Notes: generated from the letters alone by a model not told the origin. Positions 1 through 9,276 are shown, numbered from the stretch's first letter. The stretch: 18,334 bases of DNA from DASSUW01 sp036520135 (GCA_036520135.1 DATDKF010000383.1:1-18334), one strand, 5' to 3'. Translations and numbers: made by a program.

Positions 1-1929
<1,929 letters not shown>

Positions 1930-1942
1930 CCTGCCCGGCTCG

Positions 1943-2998
1943 ATGCCGCTTCCCGAGACCCTGCGCCGGCTGCTGACCGCACCGGGCCCCTCCGGCTACG
2001 AGCAGCCGGCCGCCGCCGTCTTCCGCGACGCGGCGAGCGCGTTCGCCGAGATCACCTACGACACCGTGGGGTCCTCCGTGGCTCGCGTGAAGGGCACGGG
2101 CGACGGCCCGTTCGTCGCGGTCGTCGGCCACATCGACGAGATCGGGCTGATCGTCCACCACATCGACGACAACGGGTTCCTCTGGTTCACCAGCGTCGGC
2201 GGGTGGGACCCGGTGATCCTCGTCGGCCAGCGCGTGGAGATCGCCACGCGCGACGGCCACGTGACCGGCGTCGTGGGCAAGAAGCCGATCCATCTGCTCA
2301 AGGACGAGGAGCGCAAGCAGGCGCCCGAGCTGCGCAACCTGCACATCGACATCGGCGCCAAGGACGGCGACGACGCTCGCGCCAAGGTGCGCATCGGCGA
2401 TGTCGCAGTGATCGCCACCGAGCCGGTCGAGCTGTTCAACGACCGCGTGATCTCGCGCTCGATGGACAACCGGATCGGCTGCTTCGTCGCGCTCGAGGCC
2501 GCGCGGCTGGTGGCGGAGGCGGGCGGCGCGCCGGGCGACGTCGCGGCGGTCGCCGTCGCGCAGGAGGAGATCACGTTCGGCGGCGCGCGCACCACCGCGT
2601 ACTCGCTGGAGCCTGACATCGCGGTCGTGGTCGACGTGACGTTCGAGACCGCCGCGCCGGGCACGGAGGAGAAGGAGATCGGAAGCCACAAGTTCGGCTC
2701 CGGGCCGGTGCTCACGCGCGGCTCGACGCTGCACCCGGCGGTGTTCGAGCTCCTGCACGCCGCCGGCGAGGCCGAGGGGATCCCGTTCACCGTCGCCGCG
2801 TCGGCGCGCTCGACCGGCACCGACGCCGACGCGTTCCACATCTCGCGCGCCGGCATCCCGTCGGCGGTCGTCTCGGTGCCGCTGCGCTACATGCACTCGC
2901 CGGTCGAGATGGTGCAGCTCGACGACGTCGAGAACACCGCCAAGCTGATCGCCGCCTTCGCGCGCCGGCTCGAGCCCGGCCTGGACCTGCTCCGCTAG
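1943..2998 (+). CDS. M42 family metallo-aminopeptidase
   Basis: Predicted cytoplasmic, dinuclear-metal aminopeptidase (glutamyl aminopeptidase/FrvX/TET type), 351 residues, the usual family length. The metal ligands are all recognisable: His63 in GHIDEIG, Asp175 in SMDNRIG, the Glu pair 208-209 in AQEEITFGG, Asp231 in VVDVTF and His318 in YMHSPVE. The segment in between (about 80-165) would be the PDZ-like oligomerisation domain of the family. Members form tetrahedral dodecamers that trim short peptides released by the proteasome or other proteases. The ATG at 1943 is the first start after the aconitase stop; no good Shine-Dalgarno is visible, so expression may depend on coupling to acnA. The stop codon directly abuts the next gene. 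Exact substrate preference cannot be read from the sequence. Confidence 0.93.
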   Translation: MPLPETLRRLLTAPGPSGYEQPAAAVFRDAASAFAEITYDTVGSSVARVKGTGDGPFVAVVGHIDEIGLIVHHIDDNGFLWFTSVGGWDPVILVGQRVEIATRDGHVTGVVGKKPIHLLKDEERKQAPELRNLHIDIGAKDGDDARAKVRIGDVAVIATEPVELFNDRVISRSMDNRIGCFVALEAARLVAEAGGAPGDVAAVAVAQEEITFGGARTTAYSLEPDIAVVVDVTFETAAPGTEEKEIGSHKFGSGPVLTRGSTLHPAVFELLHAAGEAEGIPFTVAASARSTGTDADAFHISRAGIPSAVVSVPLRYMHSPVEMVQLDDVENTAKLIAAFARRLEPGLDLLR

Positions 2999-3715
2999 GT
3001 GGTCCCGGCCGCGGCCCCGACCGGTCCCCGGCGGCTCCTCCTGCTGTTCGACATCGACGGCACCCTGCTGCAGGGTGGCGCGGTCGAGCACGCGCGGGCG
3101 CTGCGCGAGGCGACCGCCGCGGTGCACGGCCTCGGGCCGCTCGACGGGGACGTCGAGGTCGCCGGCCGCACCGACGCCGCGATCATGCGCGACCTCGTCG
3201 CGCTCGCCGGCGTGGGGCCGGAGGCGTTCGACGCGCGCTGGCCGGAGGTGACCGAGGCCGCCGTCGCCGCCTACGAGCGGCTGGCGCCGGCCGATCTCTC
3301 CGACCGCGTGGCGCCGGGCGTGGTCGAACTGCTCGCCGCGCTCGCGGCGCGCACCGGCGAGTTCCGGCTCTCGCTGGTGACCGGCAACCTCGAGCCGATC
3401 GCGCGGCTCAAGCTCGACCGCGCGGGGATCGGCGGCTACTTCGAGCGCGGCCAGGGCGGCTTCGGCTCCGACCACGCTTCGCGCGCGAAGTTGCCGAGGA
3501 TCGCCCGCGCCCGCGCCGGCGACTGGCCGCGCGAGCGGACCGTCGTGATCGGCGACACGCCGCGCGACATCGCGTGCGCGCGCGCCGACGACGTCCGCGT
3601 CGCCGCGGTGGCGACCGGCCCGTTCGCGGTCGAGGCTCTGGCGGACGCGGACGCCGTGGTCGACGACGCCCGCGCCCTGCTACCGGTCCTCGAGGACTTC
3701 GCTACCGGTCGCTGA
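2999..3715 (+). CDS. HAD-superfamily hydrolase (phosphoglycolate-phosphatase-like)
   Basis: A 238-residue cytoplasmic phosphatase of the haloacid dehalogenase superfamily. Motif I is FDIDGT with nucleophile Asp18 and acid/base Asp20. Motif II is the Thr of SLVTGN (residue 128), motif III probably Lys138 in RLKLDRAG, and motif IV GDTPRD with Asp186 and Asp190. A cap of about 70 residues after motif I gives the subfamily I, Gph-like arrangement. The natural substrate is unknown; small phosphomonoesters such as 2-phosphoglycolate are typical of relatives. The GTG start follows the peptidase TAG with no spacer, so translation is probably coupled. Its last 14 bases overlap the end of the convergent gamma-glutamyltransferase gene. 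Confidence 0.9.
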   Translation: MVPAAAPTGPRRLLLLFDIDGTLLQGGAVEHARALREATAAVHGLGPLDGDVEVAGRTDAAIMRDLVALAGVGPEAFDARWPEVTEAAVAAYERLAPADLSDRVAPGVVELLAALAARTGEFRLSLVTGNLEPIARLKLDRAGIGGYFERGQGGFGSDHASRAKLPRIARARAGDWPRERTVVIGDTPRDIACARADDVRVAAVATGPFAVEALADADAVVDDARALLPVLEDFATGR

Positions 3716-5438
3716 CCACCGCGGCGCTGCCGCCTCCCCGCCGCACCGGCTCGGCCGCCGCCAGCAGCCGCCCGCCGGGCAGGAACTCGATCCCGGTCGC
3801 CGCGCCGATCTCCGTCTGTGGCGTCCCGAACGCGTGGCCGTGCCGCGCGGTCAGCGCCGGCGCCTCGGTCTCCATGAACGCGGGCTCGGCGATCGAGGTC
3901 GGGCCGTTGCGCTGCGACACCCGCGGCGCCGCGATCGCCTGCGGCAGCGTGCGGCCGAGGTCGAGGCGCTCAAGCAGGACCTGGAGCACCGTGGTGATGA
4001 TCATCGAGCCGCCGGGTGAGCCGACCGCCAAGAACGGCTTGTCGTCGCGGGTGATGATCGTCGGCGCCATCGACGAGCGTGGCCGCTTGCCGCCCTCGGC
4101 GCGGTTCGGGTGCGTCGTCGAGTCGTAGTTGAAGTCGGTCAGCTCGTTGTTGAGCAGGAAACCCCAGCCCGGCACGACGATACCGCTGCCGCCGGTGGAC
4201 TCGATCGTGAACGTGTACGACACCACGTTGCCCTTGGCGTCGGACACCGTGAGGTGCGTGGTCGACTTGCCCTCGTTGTCGTACGGGTCGCCCGGCGCCA
4301 CGACCGCGTTGGCCGCTTGGTCGGTGATCTTCGCGCGCCGTTCGGCGGCGAACGAGTCCGACAGCAGGCCGCGGAGCGGCACCTCGAAGTAGGCCGGGTC
4401 GGCGAGGTACGCGTTGCGGTCGGCGAACGCGTAGCGCGACGCCTCGATGAAGCGGTGCAGCGCCTGCACGCGGTCGGCAGCGAGCGGGCTGTAGCCCTCG
4501 AGGATGTTCAGCGCCTCGCCGACGGTGGATCCGCCGCTCGACGGCGGGCCCATGCTCCAGACGTCGAGGCCGCGGTAGCCGACGTGCGTCGGCTTGCGCT
4601 CGATCGCGTCGTAGCGGGCGATGTCGCGCTCGGTCATCAGGCCCGCGTACCACGGGTGGGTCGCGTCGGCGCCCGCGACCGGCGGGTGCTGGGCCGCCTG
4701 CGCCATCGCGCGGGCGATCGCCCCGTGGTAGAAGCCGTCCGCGCCGTGGTGGGCGATGTACTCGTACGCCTTCGCCATGTCCGGGTTGCGCAGCGTCGTG
4801 CCGACGTCGCGGGGCGTCCCGTCCGGGTCGAGGTAGATCGCGGCGGTCGCCGGCACGTCGTCGAACCACGCCTTCGCCGCGTCGGTCTGGTCGAAGAACG
4901 TCTGGTCGACCGCGAAGCCGCGGCGCGCGACATGGATCCCCGGCCGCAGCGCCTTGCGCAGCGACATCGTGCCGTAGCGGTCGAGCGCGTCGTCCCACGT
5001 CGCGACGGTGCCGGGAACGCCGACCGACAGGCCGCTCCAGCGGACCTGGTCGAACGCGGGCGTGGTCGTCCCGCTGGTGGTGATGAACGTGTCCGGCCGC
5101 ATCGTCGCCGGCGCGGTCTCACGACCGTCGATCGTCGTGACCTTGCCCGAGCGCGTGCGGATGACCATGAAGCCGCCGCCGCCGATGCCCGACGAGAACG
5201 GCTCGGTGACGCCGAGCACGCCGGCCGCCGCGACGGTGGCGTCGATCGCGTTGCCGCCGCGCCGCAGCGTGTCGATCGCCGCCTTGGTCGCCAGTGCGTC
5301 GACGGTCGCCGCCGCGCCGCCGCTGCCGGTGGCCGTCGGCTGCTTGGTGAAGTGATCGCCCGCCTGGGCGGCGGGCGCCGCGGCCAGCGCGGCCGTGGCG
5401 ACGACAGCGGCGAGAAGCCGCCGGTTCCTGTACATCAT
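3702..5438 (-). CDS. ggt: Gamma-glutamyltransferase, secreted
   Basis: Extracytoplasmic Ntn-hydrolase that cleaves or transfers the gamma-glutamyl group of glutathione and other gamma-glutamyl compounds. The 578-residue product begins with a Sec-type signal (RNRR, a hydrophobic run, then AQA at about residue 26). Family marks: Arg106 in DGRETAPATM contacts substrate carboxylate, the autoprocessing nucleophile is Thr393 in KSTTHLTVSD, and the small subunit carries KRPRSSMAPTI and GSPGGSMIITT. Length matches bacterial GGTs (~580). Two adjacent ATGs (5438 and 5435) both sit well behind a strong Shine-Dalgarno. A frame extension to 5798 lacks family resemblance and overlaps the neighbour, so I did not use it. 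It lies 43 bases after the propeller-like gene on the same strand and may share its transcript. It converges on and overlaps the HAD gene. Confidence 0.95.
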   Translation of the reverse strand: MMYRNRRLLAAVVATAALAAAPAAQAGDHFTKQPTATGSGGAAATVDALATKAAIDTLRRGGNAIDATVAAAGVLGVTEPFSSGIGGGGFMVIRTRSGKVTTIDGRETAPATMRPDTFITTSGTTTPAFDQVRWSGLSVGVPGTVATWDDALDRYGTMSLRKALRPGIHVARRGFAVDQTFFDQTDAAKAWFDDVPATAAIYLDPDGTPRDVGTTLRNPDMAKAYEYIAHHGADGFYHGAIARAMAQAAQHPPVAGADATHPWYAGLMTERDIARYDAIERKPTHVGYRGLDVWSMGPPSSGGSTVGEALNILEGYSPLAADRVQALHRFIEASRYAFADRNAYLADPAYFEVPLRGLLSDSFAAERRAKITDQAANAVVAPGDPYDNEGKSTTHLTVSDAKGNVVSYTFTIESTGGSGIVVPGWGFLLNNELTDFNYDSTTHPNRAEGGKRPRSSMAPTIITRDDKPFLAVGSPGGSMIITTVLQVLLERLDLGRTLPQAIAAPRVSQRNGPTSIAEPAFMETEAPALTARHGHAFGTPQTEIGAATGIEFLPGGRLLAAAEPVRRGGGSAAVVSDR

Positions 5439-5442
5439 CGAA

Positions 5443-5450
5443 CCCCTCCC
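5443..5450 (-). promoter_or_regulatory. Strong Shine-Dalgarno of ggt
   Basis: On the minus strand this reads GGGAGGGG. The GGAGG core lies 6 bases before the ATG at 5438 and 9 before the ATG at 5435. It fixes the start of the gamma-glutamyltransferase within one codon and rules against the longer upstream frame. It is one of the few clear ribosome-binding sites here, where most genes rely on overlaps with an upstream gene. Confidence 0.8.
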
Positions 5451-5481
5451 GAGGTGCTTTGGTGAGCGCCTACCCGGCCGG

Positions 5482-6306
5482 CTAGCGGGGCACGCGCAGG
5501 ATCGTGGCCTCGAGCGCCTGGCCGGCGATCTGGCGCAGGAGCGCGACGTAGGCGACATCGGCGCCCAGGGCGGTGGTCCAGACGGTCGCCGACAGCCCGC
5601 GCTTGGGGCGCGGCCAGAGCTTGCGCGGCCAGCCGTGGCGGTCGTGCTTCTTGCCCGGGTCGTGGCCGGAGTCGCGGCGGCCGGTCGGCACCGTCGACCA
5701 CAGCTTGTGGTCGCGCGCCGGGCTGCGGCGCGACTGCGGGCCGACACGCAGCTCCTGGCGGCGGTAGATGTTCCGCACGTAGGCCAGCTCGCCGGCATGC
5801 AGCGATGGGTTGAGCAGGAGCGCGCGGCGCTCGCGGCGCACGGTCGAGCGCTTGCCGGTCGCCAGGTCGGCGATGACGATCCGGCCGCCGGTCCGGCCGT
5901 TGACGTGGTAGGCGAGCCGGCCGCCCTCGAGCGCCGGGCGCCCGAGCTCGGCCGACTGCGCCACGCGGCGCGGCGGCCCGCCGACGAGCGGCACGGCGAA
6001 CATCTCGTCGCCCTGCGCGCCCCGCGCGCGCCACGCGACCCACTCGGCCGAGACGGCGACGGCGTCGGCGCCCGGCGCGGGCACGGTGAACGAGAACGGC
6101 GGCCCGGAGGTCTGCTGGATCCCGATCGCGCCGTTGGCGATCACGGCCACGCGGGCGCCGCCGAGCGCGGGGTGCGTGCCGGGCAGCGGGCTCGCCTGGC
6201 CGTCGCCGCCGACGAGGATGCCGGGCGCGCCGCCCTGGTGGTAGGCGAGCAGCGCGCCGTCGACGCTCGGGTCGCTCGCGTTGACCGCGATCAGCTCGGC
6301 GGCCAT
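5482..6306 (-). CDS. Beta-propeller-like (TolB/WD-type repeat) protein, fourth gene of the mau-like cluster
   Basis: Function unknown. The 274-residue product has five or six degenerate beta-blade units with a repeated 'LAYxxxG' strand: DGALLAYHQGG (17-26), WVAWRARGAQG (89-99), GGRLAYHVNGRTGG (128-141), AGELAYVRN (171-179) and GADVAYVALL (248-257). A very basic His/Lys/Arg-rich loop (about 187-238) interrupts the last units. There is no signal peptide or membrane segment, so a cytoplasmic location is predicted. The ATG shares its A with the stop of the CcdA-like gene (TGATG), which indicates translational coupling. The heavy chain of true methylamine dehydrogenase (MauB) is also a propeller, so a partner role is tempting. 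However, this protein is shorter and unexported while the light-chain-like protein has a Tat signal. The propeller call is by eye. Confidence 0.7.
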   Translation of the reverse strand: MAAELIAVNASDPSVDGALLAYHQGGAPGILVGGDGQASPLPGTHPALGGARVAVIANGAIGIQQTSGPPFSFTVPAPGADAVAVSAEWVAWRARGAQGDEMFAVPLVGGPPRRVAQSAELGRPALEGGRLAYHVNGRTGGRIVIADLATGKRSTVRRERRALLLNPSLHAGELAYVRNIYRRQELRVGPQSRRSPARDHKLWSTVPTGRRDSGHDPGKKHDRHGWPRKLWPRPKRGLSATVWTTALGADVAYVALLRQIAGQALEATILRVPR

Positions 6307-6953
6307 CAGGTGACCAGCACGACGGCGAGGGCGGCCATCGCGACCGCGTCGATCGCCCGCAGCGAGCGCAGGATGCGCGGCCGCTCGGCCATCGCCGCGT
6401 GCAGGGCCGACCCGCGCTCGGTGCCGGCGGTCGGGGCGAGCGCGATCACCGGCAGCAGCCGCCCGGCACCGAACGCCAGGCCGACGGCCAGGCCGAGGGC
6501 GGGATCGCCGACGGCGACGCTCACGCCGGCCAGCGCCCAGACGGCGAACGTGAGAATGAACGTGGTGAAGCCGAGGCCGAGCAGGACGCCGTAGAGGCCG
6601 GCCGCGAGCGGGACCGGCATCCGCCGCCGCCACGACTCCGGCACCTGGCGCCGCACCTGCGGCAGGATCCGCGCGCCGCGCGCCTCGCCGACCGCCGCGG
6701 CGAGCGCGAGCGCGGCGCCCACGGCCGGCGCCCCGGCGCCGAGCGCGTGCCCGAGCAGAGCGAGGCCGCCGAACGTGGCGGCGCCGCCGGCCAGCGCGCC
6801 GAGCGAGAACGTCAGGCACGCCGCGAGCGTGGTCCGCAGCCGGCCGGCGTAGCCGTGCGGCGCGAGCGTCTCGACCATCGAGAAGCCGCACGGTGACCAC
6901 GCGCCGGTGACGCCTGCCGCCGCGGCGGCGAGGATGAGCACGGTCTCTAGCAC
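6306..6953 (-). CDS. CcdA/DsbD-like six-helix membrane protein of the mau-like cluster
   Basis: Predicted integral membrane protein of 215 residues with about six hydrophobic segments. Helix 1 contains WSPCGFSMVETL, which resembles the 'SPC' motif in the first helix of CcdA/DsbD, the carriers that pass electrons from cytoplasmic thioredoxin to extracytoplasmic thiols. The expected second redox cysteine in helix 4 is missing: that region reads GLGFTTFILTF. The only other cysteine is in helix 2 (TLAACLTFS), so a classical two-cysteine relay is doubtful. Start choice: the GTG at 6953 overlaps the stop of the light-chain-like gene by seven bases, and a GTG at 6941 is an alternative. The 3' end shares one base with the propeller gene. 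By context it probably helps form disulfides in the light-chain-like protein (inference). Confidence 0.75.
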   Translation of the reverse strand: MLETVLILAAAAAGVTGAWSPCGFSMVETLAPHGYAGRLRTTLAACLTFSLGALAGGAATFGGLALLGHALGAGAPAVGAALALAAAVGEARGARILPQVRRQVPESWRRRMPVPLAAGLYGVLLGLGFTTFILTFAVWALAGVSVAVGDPALGLAVGLAFGAGRLLPVIALAPTAGTERGSALHAAMAERPRILRSLRAIDAVAMAALAVVLVT

Positions 6954-7513
6954 TTGACCTTGGTGTCGTAGAACATGACGCAGAAGACGCGGCGGCCCTT
7001 GTAGCAGTAGCCCGTCAGCGAGGCGTCCCCGTTGATGCGCTTCGGGTTGTACGAGCAGCAGTCGACGAGCTTGCGCACGTGGCCGCCGCAGCAGCGGAAC
7101 CACGCGCCGTCGATCTTCGTGTCGAACCCGTAGCGGTCGGCGACCGCGTCGCAGACCTTCGTGCGGCTGGCGATCGGCAGCGGGCGCCCGTCGAGGTCCG
7201 TCAGCACGCGGCCGTCCTCGCCGACCGCGCGGCCGCTCGCGTCGATCAGGCGGCCGAGGTCGTCGATCGGGTGACCGTCCGCGGCGCGCAACGGGAAGCC
7301 CTTGCGGTCGATCCGCGGCATCCCGGTCGGGTGCGGGCACGAGTCGGTCGTGTACGTGTGGCCGCAGAAGTGGAACGCTTCCGCCTCGCCGGGCGCCACG
7401 AGACTGGTGACCGCGCCGGCGCCGGCCAGGCCCATGACCGCGCCCGACACGCGCGAGAGGAAGCCGCGGCGCGAGCTGCCGGCCGCGATCCGGTCGGTCA
7501 TCCGCTCACGCAT
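6947..7513 (-). CDS. Methylamine dehydrogenase light-chain-like protein, Tat-exported, without TTQ tryptophans
   Basis: A 188-residue, cysteine-rich protein. A twin-arginine signal (SSRRGFLSR, then a hydrophobic stretch, cleavage probably near AEA at 46) predicts export in folded form, as for MauA. Ten cysteines follow: 50, 59, 121, 141, 142, 152, 153, 170, 178 and 188. The C-terminal part resembles MauA by eye: KIDGAWFRCCGG corresponds to the IDG..C.C.GG region and ASLTGYCYKG to ASW.ASCYNP. The TTQ tryptophan of MauA aligns with Leu, the chain ends before the second one, and Trp138 is the only Trp. TTQ therefore cannot form. Residues 67-115 are short repeats of about 7-11 residues with a DxxG core. 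ATG at 7501 is an alternative start. It overlaps mauE-D and the CcdA-like gene. True function unknown. Confidence 0.82.
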   Translation of the reverse strand: MRERMTDRIAAGSSRRGFLSRVSGAVMGLAGAGAVTSLVAPGEAEAFHFCGHTYTTDSCPHPTGMPRIDRKGFPLRAADGHPIDDLGRLIDASGRAVGEDGRVLTDLDGRPLPIASRTKVCDAVADRYGFDTKIDGAWFRCCGGHVRKLVDCCSYNPKRINGDASLTGYCYKGRRVFCVMFYDTKVKC

Positions 7514-8387
7514 TGAGGATCCCGCGGCGGCGCTCGGCGGCGGCGAGCACGGACTCGAGCTGGGCGCCGGTGTTGAACGTGCCCTTCGCAAGCACGGTGC
7601 CGTCGGCGTCGAGCGCGACCGCGAACGGGCTGCCGGGGACGTCGGCGGCCGCCCAGGCGTCGGCGTCGCGGACCTCGTCGAACTCGCGCAGGGCCACGCG
7701 CGGGTCGCGCCCGAAGGCGGAGACCGCGGGCGCCAGCGCCTGGCACATCTGGCAGCTCTCGGAGCTGAACACGGCGAGGCCGATCCGCCCGGGCGCCAGC
7801 TCCCCGAAGCGCTCGGCGAGCGCGGTCCGCCCGCCGACCTCCGGCCCCTCGTGCGCGACCTCGAGCGCCCCGCGCGGGCTGATCGAGAGGCGCAGCACGC
7901 CCACCTCGCGCGCGAGCGCCAACACGGCGATCCCGAGCGCGACGAGCCCGGCGAGCGCCGCGATCAGGCCGAGCGCGAGCCACTGCTCGGTGCTCGGCTC
8001 GCTGCGGGGAAGCTGCGGCAGCACCGCGAACGCGGCGGTGAGCAGGATCGCCCGGCCGGCCGACGCGTCGGACACCTGCCCGCGCGCGCCGAAGCACGCG
8101 CACGGCGCGCCGCCTCGGCCCGTGGCCAGCGCGGCGATCTGCGCGACGGCGAACAGCGCGAACAGGGCTGAGGCGGCGTACGCGGCGGCGTCGGCACCCG
8201 CGGTGACGGCGACGCCGAGCGCGAGCTCGACGGCCACGAGCGCGCCCCACACGGCGCGCGCCGGACCGGCGGCGCGGATCCCGTACGTGGCGAGCGCGGC
8301 CTGCGTGCCGTGCCGGTCCGCGAGCTTGAGCACCGCCGACGCCAGCAACACGAGACCCAGGACCAGGCAGGCGGCGACCGACACCAT
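7506..8387 (-). CDS. MauE-MauD-type fusion: DoxX-like membrane domain plus thioredoxin-like domain
   Basis: A 293-residue membrane protein. Residues 1-125 form four hydrophobic helices with PCACFG (Cys96, Cys98), the paired-cysteine signature of MauE/DoxX-type redox membrane proteins. A fifth helix (about 135-160) leads to a C-terminal thioredoxin-like domain with CQMC (Cys212, Cys215) and a likely cis-proline at GSPF (Pro254). That half corresponds to MauD. In classical mau operons MauE and MauD are separate and are needed for folding of the many disulfides of the MauA light chain. The same role is inferred here for the adjacent Tat-exported, ten-cysteine protein. No strong ribosome site is seen before the ATG at 8387. 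The 3' end overlaps the next gene by 8 bases. Only 43 bases separate it from the diguanylate cyclase remnant upstream. Confidence 0.87.
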   Translation of the reverse strand: MVSVAACLVLGLVLLASAVLKLADRHGTQAALATYGIRAAGPARAVWGALVAVELALGVAVTAGADAAAYAASALFALFAVAQIAALATGRGGAPCACFGARGQVSDASAGRAILLTAAFAVLPQLPRSEPSTEQWLALGLIAALAGLVALGIAVLALAREVGVLRLSISPRGALEVAHEGPEVGGRTALAERFGELAPGRIGLAVFSSESCQMCQALAPAVSAFGRDPRVALREFDEVRDADAWAAADVPGSPFAVALDADGTVLAKGTFNTGAQLESVLAAAERRRGILNA

Positions 8388-8430
8388 CAGGGCGCCGAAG
8401 GTAGCAACTGCGAAGGCGGGGGCCGCCGGT

Positions 8431-9264
8431 TCAGGTGCCGTGCGCGCGTTCGCGGGCGAGCGCCGCGCGGCCGAAGCGCTTGGACGCGTCGCCAGGCCGC
8501 CCGGCCGCCCAGCCGCCGCTGCGGACGCGGTTCTTGCCGGTCCCCTTCGCCGAGTACAGGGCGGCGTCGGCGGCCTCCAGCAGCGCCGCCGGATCGCCCA
8601 CGCCGGGCACCATCGCGCTGACGCCGGCGGTGATCGTCACCCGGTCCGTCGACCCGTCGGGGAGCGGCAGGGGGGCGACCTCGACCGCCAGCCGGAGGTT
8701 CTCGGCGATCGTGGCGGCGCCGTCGAGATCGGTCTCGGGGAGGATCACGGCCAGCTCGTCGCCGCCGTAGCGCGCGGGCACGTCGGTCGCCCGGCAGGCG
8801 TCGCGATCACGTCGGCCACCAGCTCGAGCACGGTGTCGCCGTGGAGGTGGCCGAAGCTGTCGTTGATGGTCTTGAAGTCGTCGATGTCGATCAGTGCGAG
8901 CGCGGTCGGGCGGCCTGAGCGGCGCATGCGGACGACCTCGTGCGCGAGCACCTCGTGGAGACGGCGGTGGTTCGCGAGCCCGGTCAGCTCGTCGACGGTC
9001 GCCTGGCGGCGCAGCTGGTCGTGCAGCGCGACGTTCTCCAGCGCCACTGCGGTCTGCTGGGCGAGGTGGCCGAAGCGCGCCTGCTCCTCGGGCGTGAACG
9101 GCCCGCCGCGGCGCGCGATGGCGAGCACCTCGGTCGAGGCCGCCCAGGCGCCGCCGGTCAGCGGCTGCGCCAGCCCGACGAACTCGTTGCCGGCGACGAC
9201 ACGGAGGCGCCCGCTGCGGCGCGCCGCGTTCTCCGCCGCGGCGAGCGACGCCGAATTTCCGGAT
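8431..9264 (-). pseudogene. Diguanylate cyclase (GAF-GGDEF) remnant, 5'-truncated and frameshifted
   Basis: The first frame encodes the end of a GAF-like domain (LAQPL...TEVLAIARRGGPFTPEE...QQTAVALENVALHDQLRRQ), then VDELTGLANHRRL and IDIDDFKTINDSFGH of a GGDEF domain. At about 8800-8803 the frame is lost. The rest continues in the adjacent minus-strand frame with RATD (inhibitory I-site), five residues, GGDELAV (active site) and the C-terminal ITAGVS and ADAALYSAKGTGKNRV. The spacing from I-site to A-site is correct, so one missing base explains the break. Upstream of about 9264 the match stops at the hairpin region of a putative mobile element, and no N-terminal half is found on its far side. 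Intact, the gene would have made cyclic di-GMP. A sequencing error could explain the frameshift but not the truncation. Confidence 0.85.
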
Positions 9265-9276
9265 GGATCCACTAGC

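Noticed and set aside
4110..5465. 451-residue plus-strand ORF opposite ggt
   Set aside because: Arg/Val-rich high-GC shadow of a well-supported gamma-glutamyltransferase gene.
5439..5798. N-terminal extension of gamma-glutamyltransferase by 120 residues
   Set aside because: The extension is Arg/Ala/Pro-rich, overlaps the propeller-like gene, and ignores the strong ribosome site and signal peptide at 5438.
8780..8830. Programmed ribosomal frameshift in the diguanylate cyclase
   Set aside because: No slippery heptamer or downstream structure is evident, and the gene is also truncated at its 5' end, so decay or a sequence error is simpler.
9254..9275. Cloning-vector-like polylinker (GAATTT..GGATCCACTAG)
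   Set aside because: The resemblance covers only about 11 bases; the EcoRI-like part is imperfect and neighbouring sequence is GC-rich genomic, so contamination is not supported.
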